Below, one piece after another: positions 33,677 to 45,900 of a stretch of 62,575 nt of DNA (position 1 is the first letter of the stretch; each line of letters opens with the position of its first letter). A program made the position numbers and the translations under genes. The DNA is taken from IMG/VR virus record IMGVR_UViG_3300006751_000011, positions 1-62,575 of that record. One strand, written 5' to 3'. The notes under the pieces are model-generated. The model worked only from the letters and a program-made list of their open reading frames with translations, was not told the origin of the DNA and searched no databases. This DNA is from a virus.

Positions 33677-35482
33677 ATGCCTAAGAAATATAAAAAAATC
33701 GTTCCCGTAAAATACACCGCCAGAGACTTTAATTCAATTAAAGAGGAACTTATCGAGTACGCAAAAAGGTATTATCCGACTACCTTTCGCGATTTCAATG
33801 AGGCTTCATTTGGCGCATTGATGGTTGATACGGTTTCGTATGTGGGCGATATGCTATCCTTTTATATGGACTATCAGGCAAACGAATCTTTTATTGACAC
33901 ATCAATTGAATATAATAATGTAATCAGTCACGCCCACCGCTTAGGGTACCAGCATCGTGCGAATCCAACTGCATATGGGATTGGTACTTATTATGTTTTA
34001 GTGCCAGCATCTACAGTTGGCACGCCGGATGAAAAATATATGCCGATTCTCAAAAGGGGCAGCACGTTTTCTTCTACTGCTGGAAACGAATATATCTTAA
34101 ATGAAGATGTCGATATTGCACATAAGAACAATGAGATCGTTGTCGCTCGCGCCGATGAGGACACTGGACTGCCAACGTGGTTTGCCGTTAAAGCTCACGG
34201 ACAGTTAATGTCTGGTATAATGGCTGTAACTTCTGTTGATTTAGGCGAATTTAAAAGATTCAGGAGGATTGAACTCAACGCCACCGACGTCGCGGAGATC
34301 ACTAGCGTGATAGACAGTGAAGGACATGCATATTACGAAGTTGATTATCTTTCGCAAAACGTCGTGTATAAAGCTGTTAAAAATCCAGATTACTCTGGCG
34401 CAGATGGGCAGACCCAACACCTCTTAAAGCCATTTATTGTTCCGAGAAGATATGTTGTTGAACAATCTAATGATCGGACATATATACAATTCGGATACGG
34501 CTCAGATTCAGAACTGATTACAGAGAGCGTTGCAGAACCATCCTCTATCGCCCTGCAACAGTGGGGAAAGGAATATACATCTGATGAATCTTTTGATCCA
34601 TCTAAATTATTAGATACTGACAAATTTGGAGTCGCTCCCGCAAACACGACTTTATCAATTACTTACCGGACCAACTCCTCCGGTGATGTTAATGCTGCCG
34701 TAGATACCGTAACTGAGGTCATTAATCCGATCTTACAATTTAAAAATATGGCGCAGCTTAGTAATACGACGGTGGGATATATAATACGAGATATTGAAGT
34801 TACTAACGAAGAGCCGATCATTGGCGATACAGAATCCCGCACCGTGGAGGAGATCAAGCGCCGCGCAAAAGATACATATGCTAGGCAAAACCGCGCCGTC
34901 ACAAAACAGGATTATATCTCTACGGTATACTCAATGCCTGTTAAATTTGGAGCAGTCAAGAGATGTAATATTTTAAGAGATCACAACGCTCTTAAAAGAA
35001 ACCTCAATTTGCACATAATATCAGAAGATCGCGGAGGACAGCTCGTTCGCACTAATGATAGTATCAAAAGTAATCTTAAGGTCTGGCTTGGCAAGAACAA
35101 AATGATCAACGATACAATTGATATATTAGATGCTAGAATATTAAATTTATCTATAGAATTCAGTGTCTTGGGTGCTGTTGATCAGAACCGCTATGAGATA
35201 CTGTCCAAGGCTAAGAATATGTTGGCTTATCATTATGCTTCTATCCCAGATGTATCTGAACCTTTTTATATCACAGATATAAGGGACATTCTTAAATCCG
35301 TTCAAGGGGTGGTTGATGTTATAGACGTTCAGGTGAGACAAGCATCTGGTGGCGCCTATTCTGATTTAAATTTTGATGTTGATCGTAGCACATCTGCGGA
35401 TGGAAGAATGATTAAGCTTCCAGAAGATATGATCTGGGAGATCAAATTTCCGACGATTGACATCAAGGGAGTTGTTAAATAA
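33677..35482 (+). CDS. Baseplate wedge protein, gp6/baseplate J family
   Basis: This 601-residue protein starts with YTARDFNSIKEELIEYAKRY and FNEASFGALMVDTVSYVGDM, the clear N-terminal signature of T4 gp6-like wedge proteins. The centre has the baseplate J pattern with RAKDTYARQNRAVTKQDYIS. gp6 forms the ring that ties the wedges together. GAGG stands 8 bases before the ATG. Its stop overlaps the next start by one base (AATGG). Confidence 0.92.
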   Translation: MPKKYKKIVPVKYTARDFNSIKEELIEYAKRYYPTTFRDFNEASFGALMVDTVSYVGDMLSFYMDYQANESFIDTSIEYNNVISHAHRLGYQHRANPTAYGIGTYYVLVPASTVGTPDEKYMPILKRGSTFSSTAGNEYILNEDVDIAHKNNEIVVARADEDTGLPTWFAVKAHGQLMSGIMAVTSVDLGEFKRFRRIELNATDVAEITSVIDSEGHAYYEVDYLSQNVVYKAVKNPDYSGADGQTQHLLKPFIVPRRYVVEQSNDRTYIQFGYGSDSELITESVAEPSSIALQQWGKEYTSDESFDPSKLLDTDKFGVAPANTTLSITYRTNSSGDVNAAVDTVTEVINPILQFKNMAQLSNTTVGYIIRDIEVTNEEPIIGDTESRTVEEIKRRAKDTYARQNRAVTKQDYISTVYSMPVKFGAVKRCNILRDHNALKRNLNLHIISEDRGGQLVRTNDSIKSNLKVWLGKNKMINDTIDILDARILNLSIEFSVLGAVDQNRYEILSKAKNMLAYHYASIPDVSEPFYITDIRDILKSVQGVVDVIDVQVRQASGGAYSDLNFDVDRSTSADGRMIKLPEDMIWEIKFPTIDIKGVVK

Positions 35483-36951
35483 TGGCTATTAAGAGATATG
35501 TGGCAGATGCAGACAATACTATAACAAACGGATATGAGGCGAATCTAAGTTCTCGCGCCACCGGCGCCAACATGGGAGCGTCCGATTCTATGGAGGTGTT
35601 TACTATATGGGCACAAAGATCAGGTAGTGCCGAGGGTGCGTCTTTGGAAAACTCCCGCGCCTTAATAAAGTTTCCAATTAGCGATATCATCACCGACCGA
35701 GCCGCCGGCGACGTCCCGGCTTCCGGTTCAGTCAATTTTTATATACGACTGTCTAATGCAGTACACCCAAACACACTACCCGTCAATTACACGCTGAGTG
35801 TTTTACCGGTCTCGCAAAGTTGGGATGAGGGTTACGGGCTTGATATGGAGGGTTATCAGGACGCTGGGGTTTCAAACTGGCTCACAGCTAGTTCTATAGA
35901 GTCCTGGGGATCGGGTGGCGGAACGTTTCACTCGGAGAGTGTTGCTTTAGCCGCCGCCGACGCCGCAACAAATACAAGCAACATTAAAACAATGTATGCT
36001 ATGGACATTGGCGACGATGGCACTGAAGACCTTGAGATTGATATATCGGAACTTGTAGAGCAATGGATCGCCGGAACAAAAGCCAACTATGGAGTTGGTG
36101 TAATGATGTCTGGCGCATATGGGACAGACAATCTGAGTGCATCCTTCTACACTAAAAAATTCTATACGAGGACAAGCGAATACTTTTATAAGCGCCCACG
36201 TATTGAGGCTCGCTGGGACGATTCTAAGAAAGACGATCGCTCTAACCTATATGCTAGCAGTAATATGGTGCCTTCGGGGGACAACAATAATACGTTGTTT
36301 CTTTATAATTGGTCCAGAGGACAACTGAAAGACATACCTGGGCTGCACGCTAGTAAGACTATAGCTTTAAAACTTTATCGCGATTCTTTGACCGATAACG
36401 TTCCCCAAGAGGTAACTGGGGGCTTGAGTGACACCACGGGCGTATATACAGCATCCTTCAGTATAGATACTAGCGCGTCAGCGCTTTACGACGTTTGGTC
36501 AACAGGCTCTACCGAGTTCCACACTGGATCTGCAATAACGGTCAAATCTTTTAGGGCGATGGCAGAGAATCCAAATCCAAAATACGTGACGTCTATGGTC
36601 AATTTAAAAGCAGCCTATTCTAATCAAGAGACTGCTCGTTTTAGACTTTTCATTCGTGAACAAAACTGGTCGCCAACTATTTATACAAAGGCGACAAAGA
36701 CACTAGATAGTTCGATTATTGAATCAGCATACTTTAAAATTTTTAGATTATCTGATAACCTAGAGGTAATCCCATATGGAACAGGAAGTACAAACCACAC
36801 TAAAGTCTCATACGACCAAAGTGGGAGTTATTTTGATCTAGATATGGATCTTTTAGAAAGTGATTTTGCTTACGGTTTAAGCTTTGCTTATCACTTGAAT
36901 GGAAAATATGTTGAACAACCGGAAGTTTTCAAGTTCAGAGTAGAAAAGTAA
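35482..36951 (+). CDS. Baseplate or fibre structural protein with beta-sandwich repeats
   Basis: This 489-residue protein begins with RYVADADNTITNGYEANLSS, which resembles the DNRLRE-type beta-sandwich domain found in surface proteins. The sequence is rich in Ser, Thr, Gly and Asp throughout, with a second domain after residue 260. It sits between gp6-like and the 3820-residue LamG gene and starts directly at the end of the former. No enzyme motif is visible. Confidence 0.6.
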   Translation: MAIKRYVADADNTITNGYEANLSSRATGANMGASDSMEVFTIWAQRSGSAEGASLENSRALIKFPISDIITDRAAGDVPASGSVNFYIRLSNAVHPNTLPVNYTLSVLPVSQSWDEGYGLDMEGYQDAGVSNWLTASSIESWGSGGGTFHSESVALAAADAATNTSNIKTMYAMDIGDDGTEDLEIDISELVEQWIAGTKANYGVGVMMSGAYGTDNLSASFYTKKFYTRTSEYFYKRPRIEARWDDSKKDDRSNLYASSNMVPSGDNNNTLFLYNWSRGQLKDIPGLHASKTIALKLYRDSLTDNVPQEVTGGLSDTTGVYTASFSIDTSASALYDVWSTGSTEFHTGSAITVKSFRAMAENPNPKYVTSMVNLKAAYSNQETARFRLFIREQNWSPTIYTKATKTLDSSIIESAYFKIFRLSDNLEVIPYGTGSTNHTKVSYDQSGSYFDLDMDLLESDFAYGLSFAYHLNGKYVEQPEVFKFRVEK

Positions 36952-36952
36952 A

Positions 36953-39900
36953 ATGTCAATAAAAAATCTTTTTTCAGAAAAGCAAAAGGTGATGTCGCAA
37001 AAGAGCATCTCTGATATCACGGGCAGCGCTACGCCCGTGGAGTCATCGGATTATATCGACAATTATCTCGCAAAGAAAGAAAGATTCCTGCCCCCCGTTA
37101 ATTTTGCGACTGCAAGCAATTTTGCAAAATTTGGTTCTGCAAAAGAATATTCAGCCGACGCGATACAGAGGATTTATAACACGTATCCGTATGACGGATC
37201 TCTGAGTGAAAAAATAAGCTGGCTGAACAGTTCAAACTTTTATGATTTATATATATTTAATCATGAATACCCAAGAACTTGTGGCTATGCTGTATTTTCG
37301 CCTTTAGAATGGGGATCTCGCGTAGGCGCTGAAGTCTCCAACTTCGGATATCCTGATTCTGTGGAATATATCCAGGTTAAAGGCGGACCTCACCCAGACC
37401 CATCCAGCGGCTCTTTAAAACTATCGCGACAGTTTCCAGCCCCTTATGATGGCAAGGCTAACCTATATGATGCCACCACAGGAATTAATAGGGAATCAAA
37501 TTTAGCTCTTGATGTAAACAGCGGTGTTACAATCGAATTTTGGTTTAAATATTCAGCCACCGCCCCGGAACAGGTTGAATTAGCTAGCAAAACCTCAAGG
37601 CAGGTTATATTTGATTTGTGGAACGGGCAAAGCGGAACCGGCGCCAGTGATTCATATGGACGTATGCTGGCGTATACAGATGCGTCTGGCATGTACGCCC
37701 GATGGCATAGTGGCTCTTATTATTCGGCTTTTCAGCTTAGTTCAGAGACGACAGCTGCCGTTGCAGATGGCAACTGGCACCACCTCGCTATCACCGCGAA
37801 GGTTGTGCCATATGGCTCCGTGGGTCAGGTCACGATTGAATGGAATGACTTTTTAGACGGGCAATGGAGTTCTAAGGGCACCAGTCTTAGTATATACGGA
37901 GGAGGAGGATTCTTTACTCCTCCGATGTCTCTTGGTTCCGTGACGGGCTCTATGATAGCTAACCTCGGCGCCGCTAGAATTCCAGGCATCGCGCCTTCTG
38001 AGGTTACTACCGCCGTCGCTGCCGAGCACAGCGATGGCTTTGGTAAAATCTCTGGCTCACTGGACGAATTCAGATATTGGAAAACTGCGCGGACACCTCA
38101 AGAAATCAAGCGATTTTGGAACACTCAAATCGGTGGGGGATCTAACACTGATGGTTCAAAGTTCTCAGGCTCAGCCCAGCCGGTTGATTTAGGCGTTTAT
38201 TATAAGTTTAACGAGGGCAATGTAGGAAACGCAATAGTTGACTCGTCTGTGTTAGACTACTCCGGAAGAATTTCTAATGGTATCTGGACTGGTTATATAG
38301 CTGGCTCCTCGCGAGTCGCCGGCGAAACTTCTTCCGCAATAATTGAATCGTCAGCCTCTACTACCGAATTTAAAGATCCAATTATTTATTCCTCTCATCC
38401 AGATGTTTCCTCGCTCTATACAGTGTTGACGGAAAGAGGAGAAGAATGGGATCTTCAAAATAATATGGCGTTATATCATACAATGCCAGAGTGGATTACA
38501 TCTGAAGATCAAGATGAGGGAGGAGAACAACTTAAAAAATTAACTCAGATTATTGCAAGCTACCTTGATACAACTTTCTTACAGATCCAGGCACTTCCTT
38601 CCATCACTAAGAATCAATATCCATACGAAGAACTGACCCTACACAATCCAAACGAATGGACAGAGCATCAGACAGATGTATTGAAATATAGCAACAGCCC
38701 TGTACCATTCGCGAGAAATTTAATAGAAGACCTTGGAATGGGTGCGCCAGAAATATTTGCGATGGCAGATGAGTTGGCTATTCTTGGTAATCGCGACGAT
38801 ATAGAAGAATTTGATCAGAAGCTCTATGATATTAAGAATACGATATATCAGAATATTCACAACAACTTATCATACATTTATAAGTCAAAGGGTACTGAAA
38901 AATCGTTTAGAAACTTAATCCGATGTTATGGCGTTGATGACGAATTAATAAAAATTAATTTGTATATCGATGGTGCAACATACTCTTTTAGTGACTCAGA
39001 TTATCGCTCCACGTCTGTCAAGGACAAATATATTGACTTTAACGATGCTGACCGAAACCGCTCAACGATATATCAGTCCGCGTCATTTTCCACTTCAAAC
39101 TCAATAAGTTATATACCCGGCATGAACCCGACGCTCGCCGACACTGCTGGTGCGACAGGCTCAGCCATGACATTTGAAGCTGATGTTATATTCCCACACA
39201 AGTTTGAAAGGACACATCCGTCTAACCTGTGGTATAGTTATCCGGATCTGACCAGCTCCATATTTGGCTGCCATACTGCACAGCCGACAGTAAGCACACC
39301 AGAAAATTTTGCGTGGGCGACCCGAGATTCAGCGTCTTTTCAGGTTCACGCTCTTAGGGACATTGAGGATTCTAAAGATGTTAGATTTATGCTTACATCG
39401 AGTAACGGGAGTATCCCAACACTTACGTCAGATTTATTTCAAGAAGTATATGAGAATGAACGCTGGCTTTTTGCGGTCAAGGTATATCCAGAATCTCCAC
39501 TAGAGGGTAAGTGGGTCAGTGGCGGGTCGTCTACGGTAAGCGGCAGCTGGATAATGGAATTCCAAGGATATAATCCGCTGCTAGATCAAATGCAGAATTC
39601 GTTTTCTGTGTCAGCATCAATCCCAGCCAGAGATGGCACTTATTTTATGAACGCCAACAAGAGAGTGTATGCTGGCGCGCACCGCGAAAATTTCTCTGGT
39701 AGTTTAGATATAAAAACAGATATTAAAGTTGGCTCAGTCCGTGTCTGGGACGATTATCTAACCGATTTTGATCTATCTACCCACGCCAAGGATCCGACAA
39801 ACTATGGTCGCACCCACGCATATAAAAATTCTTATCTGTTCAGCCAGGACACTACACCGGGCACGGACATTGATGCCATACCTCAATTTGAAACCTTATT

Positions 39901-42900
39901 GTTAAATTGGACTTTTGAGGACGTTACTGGCTCAACGAACGGAGCTTATTTACAAGACCATTATGGCGGCTCTGCCTGGGAAGGTTCATTCGAAGTTCTT
40001 GATTACTCTTCCGGCTCGGATGATAAATGGGAAGTCCCCTCCCGATATAAATATCACTATACAGGTCGCGGCGATTGGTTCTTGCCGGAGGATACTACAA
40101 ACCTTGTTGATTCCAACTATTTGAGTGTAGTAAAGACTAACTTGCCAGAGGTCTCTTCTGGCGAAGATATGATTAGTATTCTTGACACTGATGATAATTA
40201 TTTCACCAGAGACAGTAAGCCAATCAATCACTATTTTGCGATTGAAAAAAGCATGTACCAGACAATCTCGGAAGAGATGCTGAAGATCTTCGCTACAGCG
40301 GTTGAATTTAATAATCTCGTTGGCGAGCCGGTTAACAGATACCGCCAGGAATATAAATCTTTAGGAAAGCTGAGAGAAGCTTTCTTTAGAAAAGTTGGTA
40401 ATACACCTGACTTTAACAGGTTTGTTAACTTTTATAAATGGATTGATGGCTCACTTACTGATATGCTCATGCAATTGGTACCGATGTCTGCTAATTTCTC
40501 AACCGGCGTTAAAACCATGGTTGAGAGTCACATCCTTGAAAGGAATAAATATTGGAACAAATTTCCAACACTTGAGATGAAGGCAAAGCCAATTGTCGGT
40601 CGGCTCAAAGGGATCAATGAACTTAGTTATGACTGGGAACACGGGCATCCATCATATACCGCCTATCCATACGCGACGTCTAAATCTATAGAATTTGTCA
40701 GCGGCTCTTCTCACTATATTGACTTCGGAGATCAGGATCATTGGACGTTCGGAGATGAGTCAGACGATTCGCCATTTTCAATTTCTTGCTGGATTAAGTT
40801 TGATGACTTAGACACAGCTAATATGCCTTCTTTTATTATGGGTAAAAACTCTGAGTATAGAATCGCATGGGGTAGCAGCCCTGCCACCGGTGGCGGTCAA
40901 GGACTATATTTTGTTGTCAGAGACTTCACCGGGACATTCTGGCTTTCTAAATGTATTACAAAGGCAGCATTTAAAACACTGGTGACAGAAGATTCTTGGC
41001 ACCACCTAACGTTTGTATATGATGGCACCGCCGATAGTTCTTCAGATATATCAATTTACATTGATGGGGTGCTTTGGGGCGGTCTTAACCCAGCCGGATC
41101 AACAGACGGTGTTCAGAATGTTCAAGGTGCGTCTCACGGTAGTTATGTTGCGATGCACAACACAACAAACGAGTTTCAAGTTGGGCGCCTTGGCGGATAC
41201 GCAGGCGATTATTTTGATGGGCACATAGATGAACTGGCAATGTTTAATGAGGCGCTCACCGCAGCACAAGCATCACTGCTATATAATAATGGTTATCCTG
41301 TGGACATCGCAGCGGAAGGTATTGGAACACTGGCTGCATATTGGAAGCTGGGCGATGGAGATGACACAGGTGCTAGTGGAATTAAAGATTCTAGTGGAAA
41401 TAATCGTCACGGAACTGTGAGCGGTATTAGTTCGTTTTCTTCAGATGTTTTCTGGGCAGGACCTAAGCCGCCCACACTCATTGAGAACAAGAACTGTCTC
41501 TGGTGGAAAGACCGCTCCGAAGCTTCTGCCTCTTTTACTGCTGGCAATCAGACCGACACAGATAGAAATGTCTTGCGTAGAATCTTAACGTCGGATGTGA
41601 CCACAAACAAAATCCTCGCGACAGGTGAATATACTGATCCGACCAACTACCCCAACAGCGGTTTTCCAAATGCGGCTGAATTTAATCTCGCTCAGGACGG
41701 AGCAAACTTAGCAGCCCGAACTCAATATAAGGGATCAACTTATGCGCTGCGAAGCTTTTCAAAACCTTATAAGTTAGAATCAGAAGAAACAATTCAGATC
41801 CACGGTGGTATTAATTACCACGCGAACAAACGCCGCGAGCTGACTAAACATTGGGCTGTTTTAGCTAGCCCAATGGGCGCTTATATTTCTTTGGCGCCGG
41901 GATACACTGACGATCTACTTGATTGCGACGACGTTATTAATCCGTCTAAAAAAGAATTTCATTCATTCGCGATTGATCCCGGCGGAGGCTTCGGCTCCGG
42001 TCCTGTGCCTGAGAAGGGCGCCCACTTTGCACCATTCAATTTTGTAAGTTCATCGGTAACAACAAACAGTTCTCTAGCTGAGACTGGAATTGATATTGTA
42101 AATCTTCACGATGATAGTTATGGTGACACAAACGAAAGACCGATGCAGGGTCCGTTTACCGAGCGTCACGTTGGAGGCATGGCACACCGCCATCAAGATA
42201 TAAGCGACACGACGCACACCAGTGTGACCAGAACAGAAAACTTTAAGGTCTCGGGGCTCAAGGACGTTGGTTTTTTTGTGATACCAGGAGATTATGCCTC
42301 ACCTGGAACCAAACACTCCGATCAGCCCTTTAATCGATTCTATCGCGACGGAGTTGCAAAACGCCCAGTCAATATTAGAAACATTCTCACAACGACCGAT
42401 TCTGCCCTGTCTCAAAGCGCCCTGGGTAACTATGAGAATGAGATACAAATTCTAAACACTCAAAATGATGGCGGCACGTTCTTGGCGAAAATGCAAGCTG
42501 CCACAGGTTCCGATGGATTTTATACGATAAACTATCCAAGCGCAAGCTTGGTTATTTCTGATATATCGGACACCCCGAAACTATTAGCTGTTGGTAAGGC
42601 TCTTTTAGATTCTAGCACGGCTCTGCTTCCACCATACACGACATCACAATTCAATCCTTATTTGTCAAAGAATAAAATCACAGAGCGATTCTCCGCCCCA
42701 GGTGATCCATCTACAGCAGGCGATGCATTCGGTGGATTTGGCATCGATAAAGCCGCCAATAAATACTCTGTATACAACGCCCTGCCTTGGAGAAACCGCC
42801 AGGTCCGCTTCCCGACCAATGCCCTCCTGACAGCGCACACTGGTAAGTATGGCTCATTCTCGGGTTCTGCCCTTGGCGCGACAGACGTTACCACAGCCGC

Positions 42901-45900
42901 GACTGCATCTTTCCACAAGACACATCGCAATACAGACTATAGGACTAAACATACCGGAGCGACCACGGCTTATCGATCCAATTCAGTTTATTTTGGTGGC
43001 TCCACCGCTGACCAATTTTATCGGGACAATACAAATGTTGACGATCTTAATAAAATGACAGTCAGCATTTGGTTCTACTTGCCATCGGGCGGATCTGCAA
43101 CGGCGCAGCTAATCTCTTTTAATTCCAACGATGGGATCGCCACCGTATCGGATAGTTATATTAGATTTAGAGTCAAACAAGCTTCGTCTTGGACTTGGTT
43201 TAACACTCCTGTTGACTCGATTCAAAATGATCGTTGGCATCATGTTGTCTTTGCCTTGGACCAGGGAGAGACCCAAGAATGGAGGACTACATCGCTTGAT
43301 TATGCTACGATGTCTCCAACAAATAAGTATTTTCCAAAGTTTTGGATCGATGGAGAACAGGTATCTGTTTCTGTTGCACAAGATACGGATTGGTCTGGCG
43401 CGTACCAGACGGATTTCGGGGATATATGCGTCGGGACATACTACAAGGGCAACACCACCAGCCCCTTTGCCGGTTACATTCAAGATATATCCCTGTGGAA
43501 CGACATCCTTACCGATGCACAAGTAAAAGATATTTTTCGCCTTCCAGGTTATGATTCTTCTGGACCCGGCGACTTGACTCGTTTAAGCTATGTATCAGCC
43601 GATGAGGATACAAACAAGCTCCATGCTTGGTGGCAATTCAATCACGCAACCGATATTGACGACGTGGCACCTATAGGCAATTCTCTCCACCTGGATAGTC
43701 ACAACGGGAGCCCGTCCGTTAACACGGATAATTTCTTAGCTGCCAACGATATTGGCACGTATTGCGGACAACGCTTTGACAATTATTATATCCAGCATCC
43801 AATCCCAGCTAATGATTTTGGCTATGCTTGGATTACAGCTTCGGCAGATCATACCGAGGGCTGTGAATTATTAACAACGGCTTCGTTTGTGACTGCGAGC
43901 GCATTCGGATCGTATACTTGGCAGGCAACCGGCAAGAGGTATTGGGGTCACGACGCTTATCATCATAATTCAGACATTAAAGAGTTTTTACCTTTAGATT
44001 TTGCGGGCTTAAACACAAATATTTATGAGCCAGTTTCGTCAAGTAATAATATATTAGGATATCCCTCTCTAACATCTGCCAATATTAGCCTCACTTACGA
44101 TGTAATTCAATCAAATTATCCTAACCAAGCCTTTATTCGTGGTGATGGTTATTCACTGGAACACGGCGATGAAAGCGAAACGACGACAGGGTTCCCCGGT
44201 ATTGCAGCTATTTTAAATGGTATCAACCTCCACCGCAACGGTCCTTATGGATACCCAAGCTGGAAACAGATCCGTGGCGGCAATCACCCGATTATTCGCG
44301 AGCATAAGAAATCAAATATCCATTCAATGTTATTGACCACGGGGGTTCATCAAAAGCCGGGAGTGCTCACAGCACAGCCGACCACTGGTGAGTTGGGCGC
44401 GAAGCATCGTGAATTAATTCGAATTTCAAACCTTGTAGAATCACCTGTTTCTATAAATTATCCGCTCGTTCACCGTGTGGAGACAGTTATGGATGGGATA
44501 GCACAAGAATTAACTGTTCGTCACACATACGCGAATAATCTTGTGACGTTTGCAAACCCAATACTCAGGAGGATGGTTGATCGGCTGTCTCCGAAAGAAC
44601 AGCCACGCCAGACATATGACGACTTTAAGGATACATATTTATCAGGAGACGAAGATCCTTCAGCTAATCCAGTTATCGGATTTAAATCTTTAATTTATAA
44701 ACAAGTCGTCTATCCGAAACTTGAGAACACATACCTTAGCGGAAGCCGCGCCAGACTGGCATATGCGGAGACGGCTGCTCATATTTCGCAATCAAAGAAT
44801 GGAGAATATAGAACGTTCTGGAAAGACAATCTTGATGATCGCAATCGCGGAGAAGGCGCCTTAAACTCAATGGGTTATCCGATCTATAGCGATATTAATC
44901 AGGCGACTGGCTGGGAAAGTAGTTTTATATCAAATTATGTTTTGGGGTCTGGAACGCTTAGTACATGGCCGCTAGATGTTGGATTGGGAACTCAAGATCA
45001 TTTGGTAGGATACTCCGCTGCCCTCTATGGCTTTTTTGTGGGTAGTTCTTCGCTAGGAAACAGCGTCACACTGATTCCACCGTCATCTGATGAATTTGGT
45101 GGCACGTGGGGTGAACTAAATAGAGATCCGAATGCTACACTATTTGGAAGCCTCACAACCGCACAACTGAATACACTAAATGGCTTGGCTGGTACCAACG
45201 GGTATACCCACTTCATGAATGACGATAATATTATATGTCATGCTACAGCTTCGCAGTGTATTGACTTTTATGATCTGAGCGGTATATCATGGCAAGACCC
45301 AGGCGCGGCGCATGCTCCAGGCGCCGGCGGTCCAGTGCTCGGCGGATATCCATTAGTAGCAACTACCTCTGAGACGTCGTGGTTAAAGAAAACTCCCTGC
45401 ACAAGAATGGGTAGCGGGGTTTGGTCAACTGCCCATTGGGCGGGAAGAAGCCCGTGGTATGATTCATATGAAGATTATTCAGACGATATTCGCCCAATGG
45501 CTAAAGATCATACAATTTTACCAGAATTTAAAATTTCAGATCATATAGATTATTATCTCGAACAAGGAGGCTTTAAAGATAAAAGAAATAGAGCTTTCCT
45601 AAATCTTCCAGGCGCATCTATTACAAGCTCTGCAACCGGCGGTCCCGACGAACCCTTATATGAGGTTAGCCCGTATAATGAAAACTTTTTTAAAGAGTAT
45701 TCACATAGTGACTTCATGAAGGACTTTGAGGTTATTCAAGAAGAACACGATAGTCTCGCGAACGCATCAATAATCAGCTTAAAGTGTTCTGCTGTTAAAA
45801 AACTTTTACCTTATGACGGATTCTACCCGGTTCAAAGATGCCTTCAACTCGGCGGCATTATGTCAGCATCCTATGCGCCATATCTTTCCGGATCAGCTTC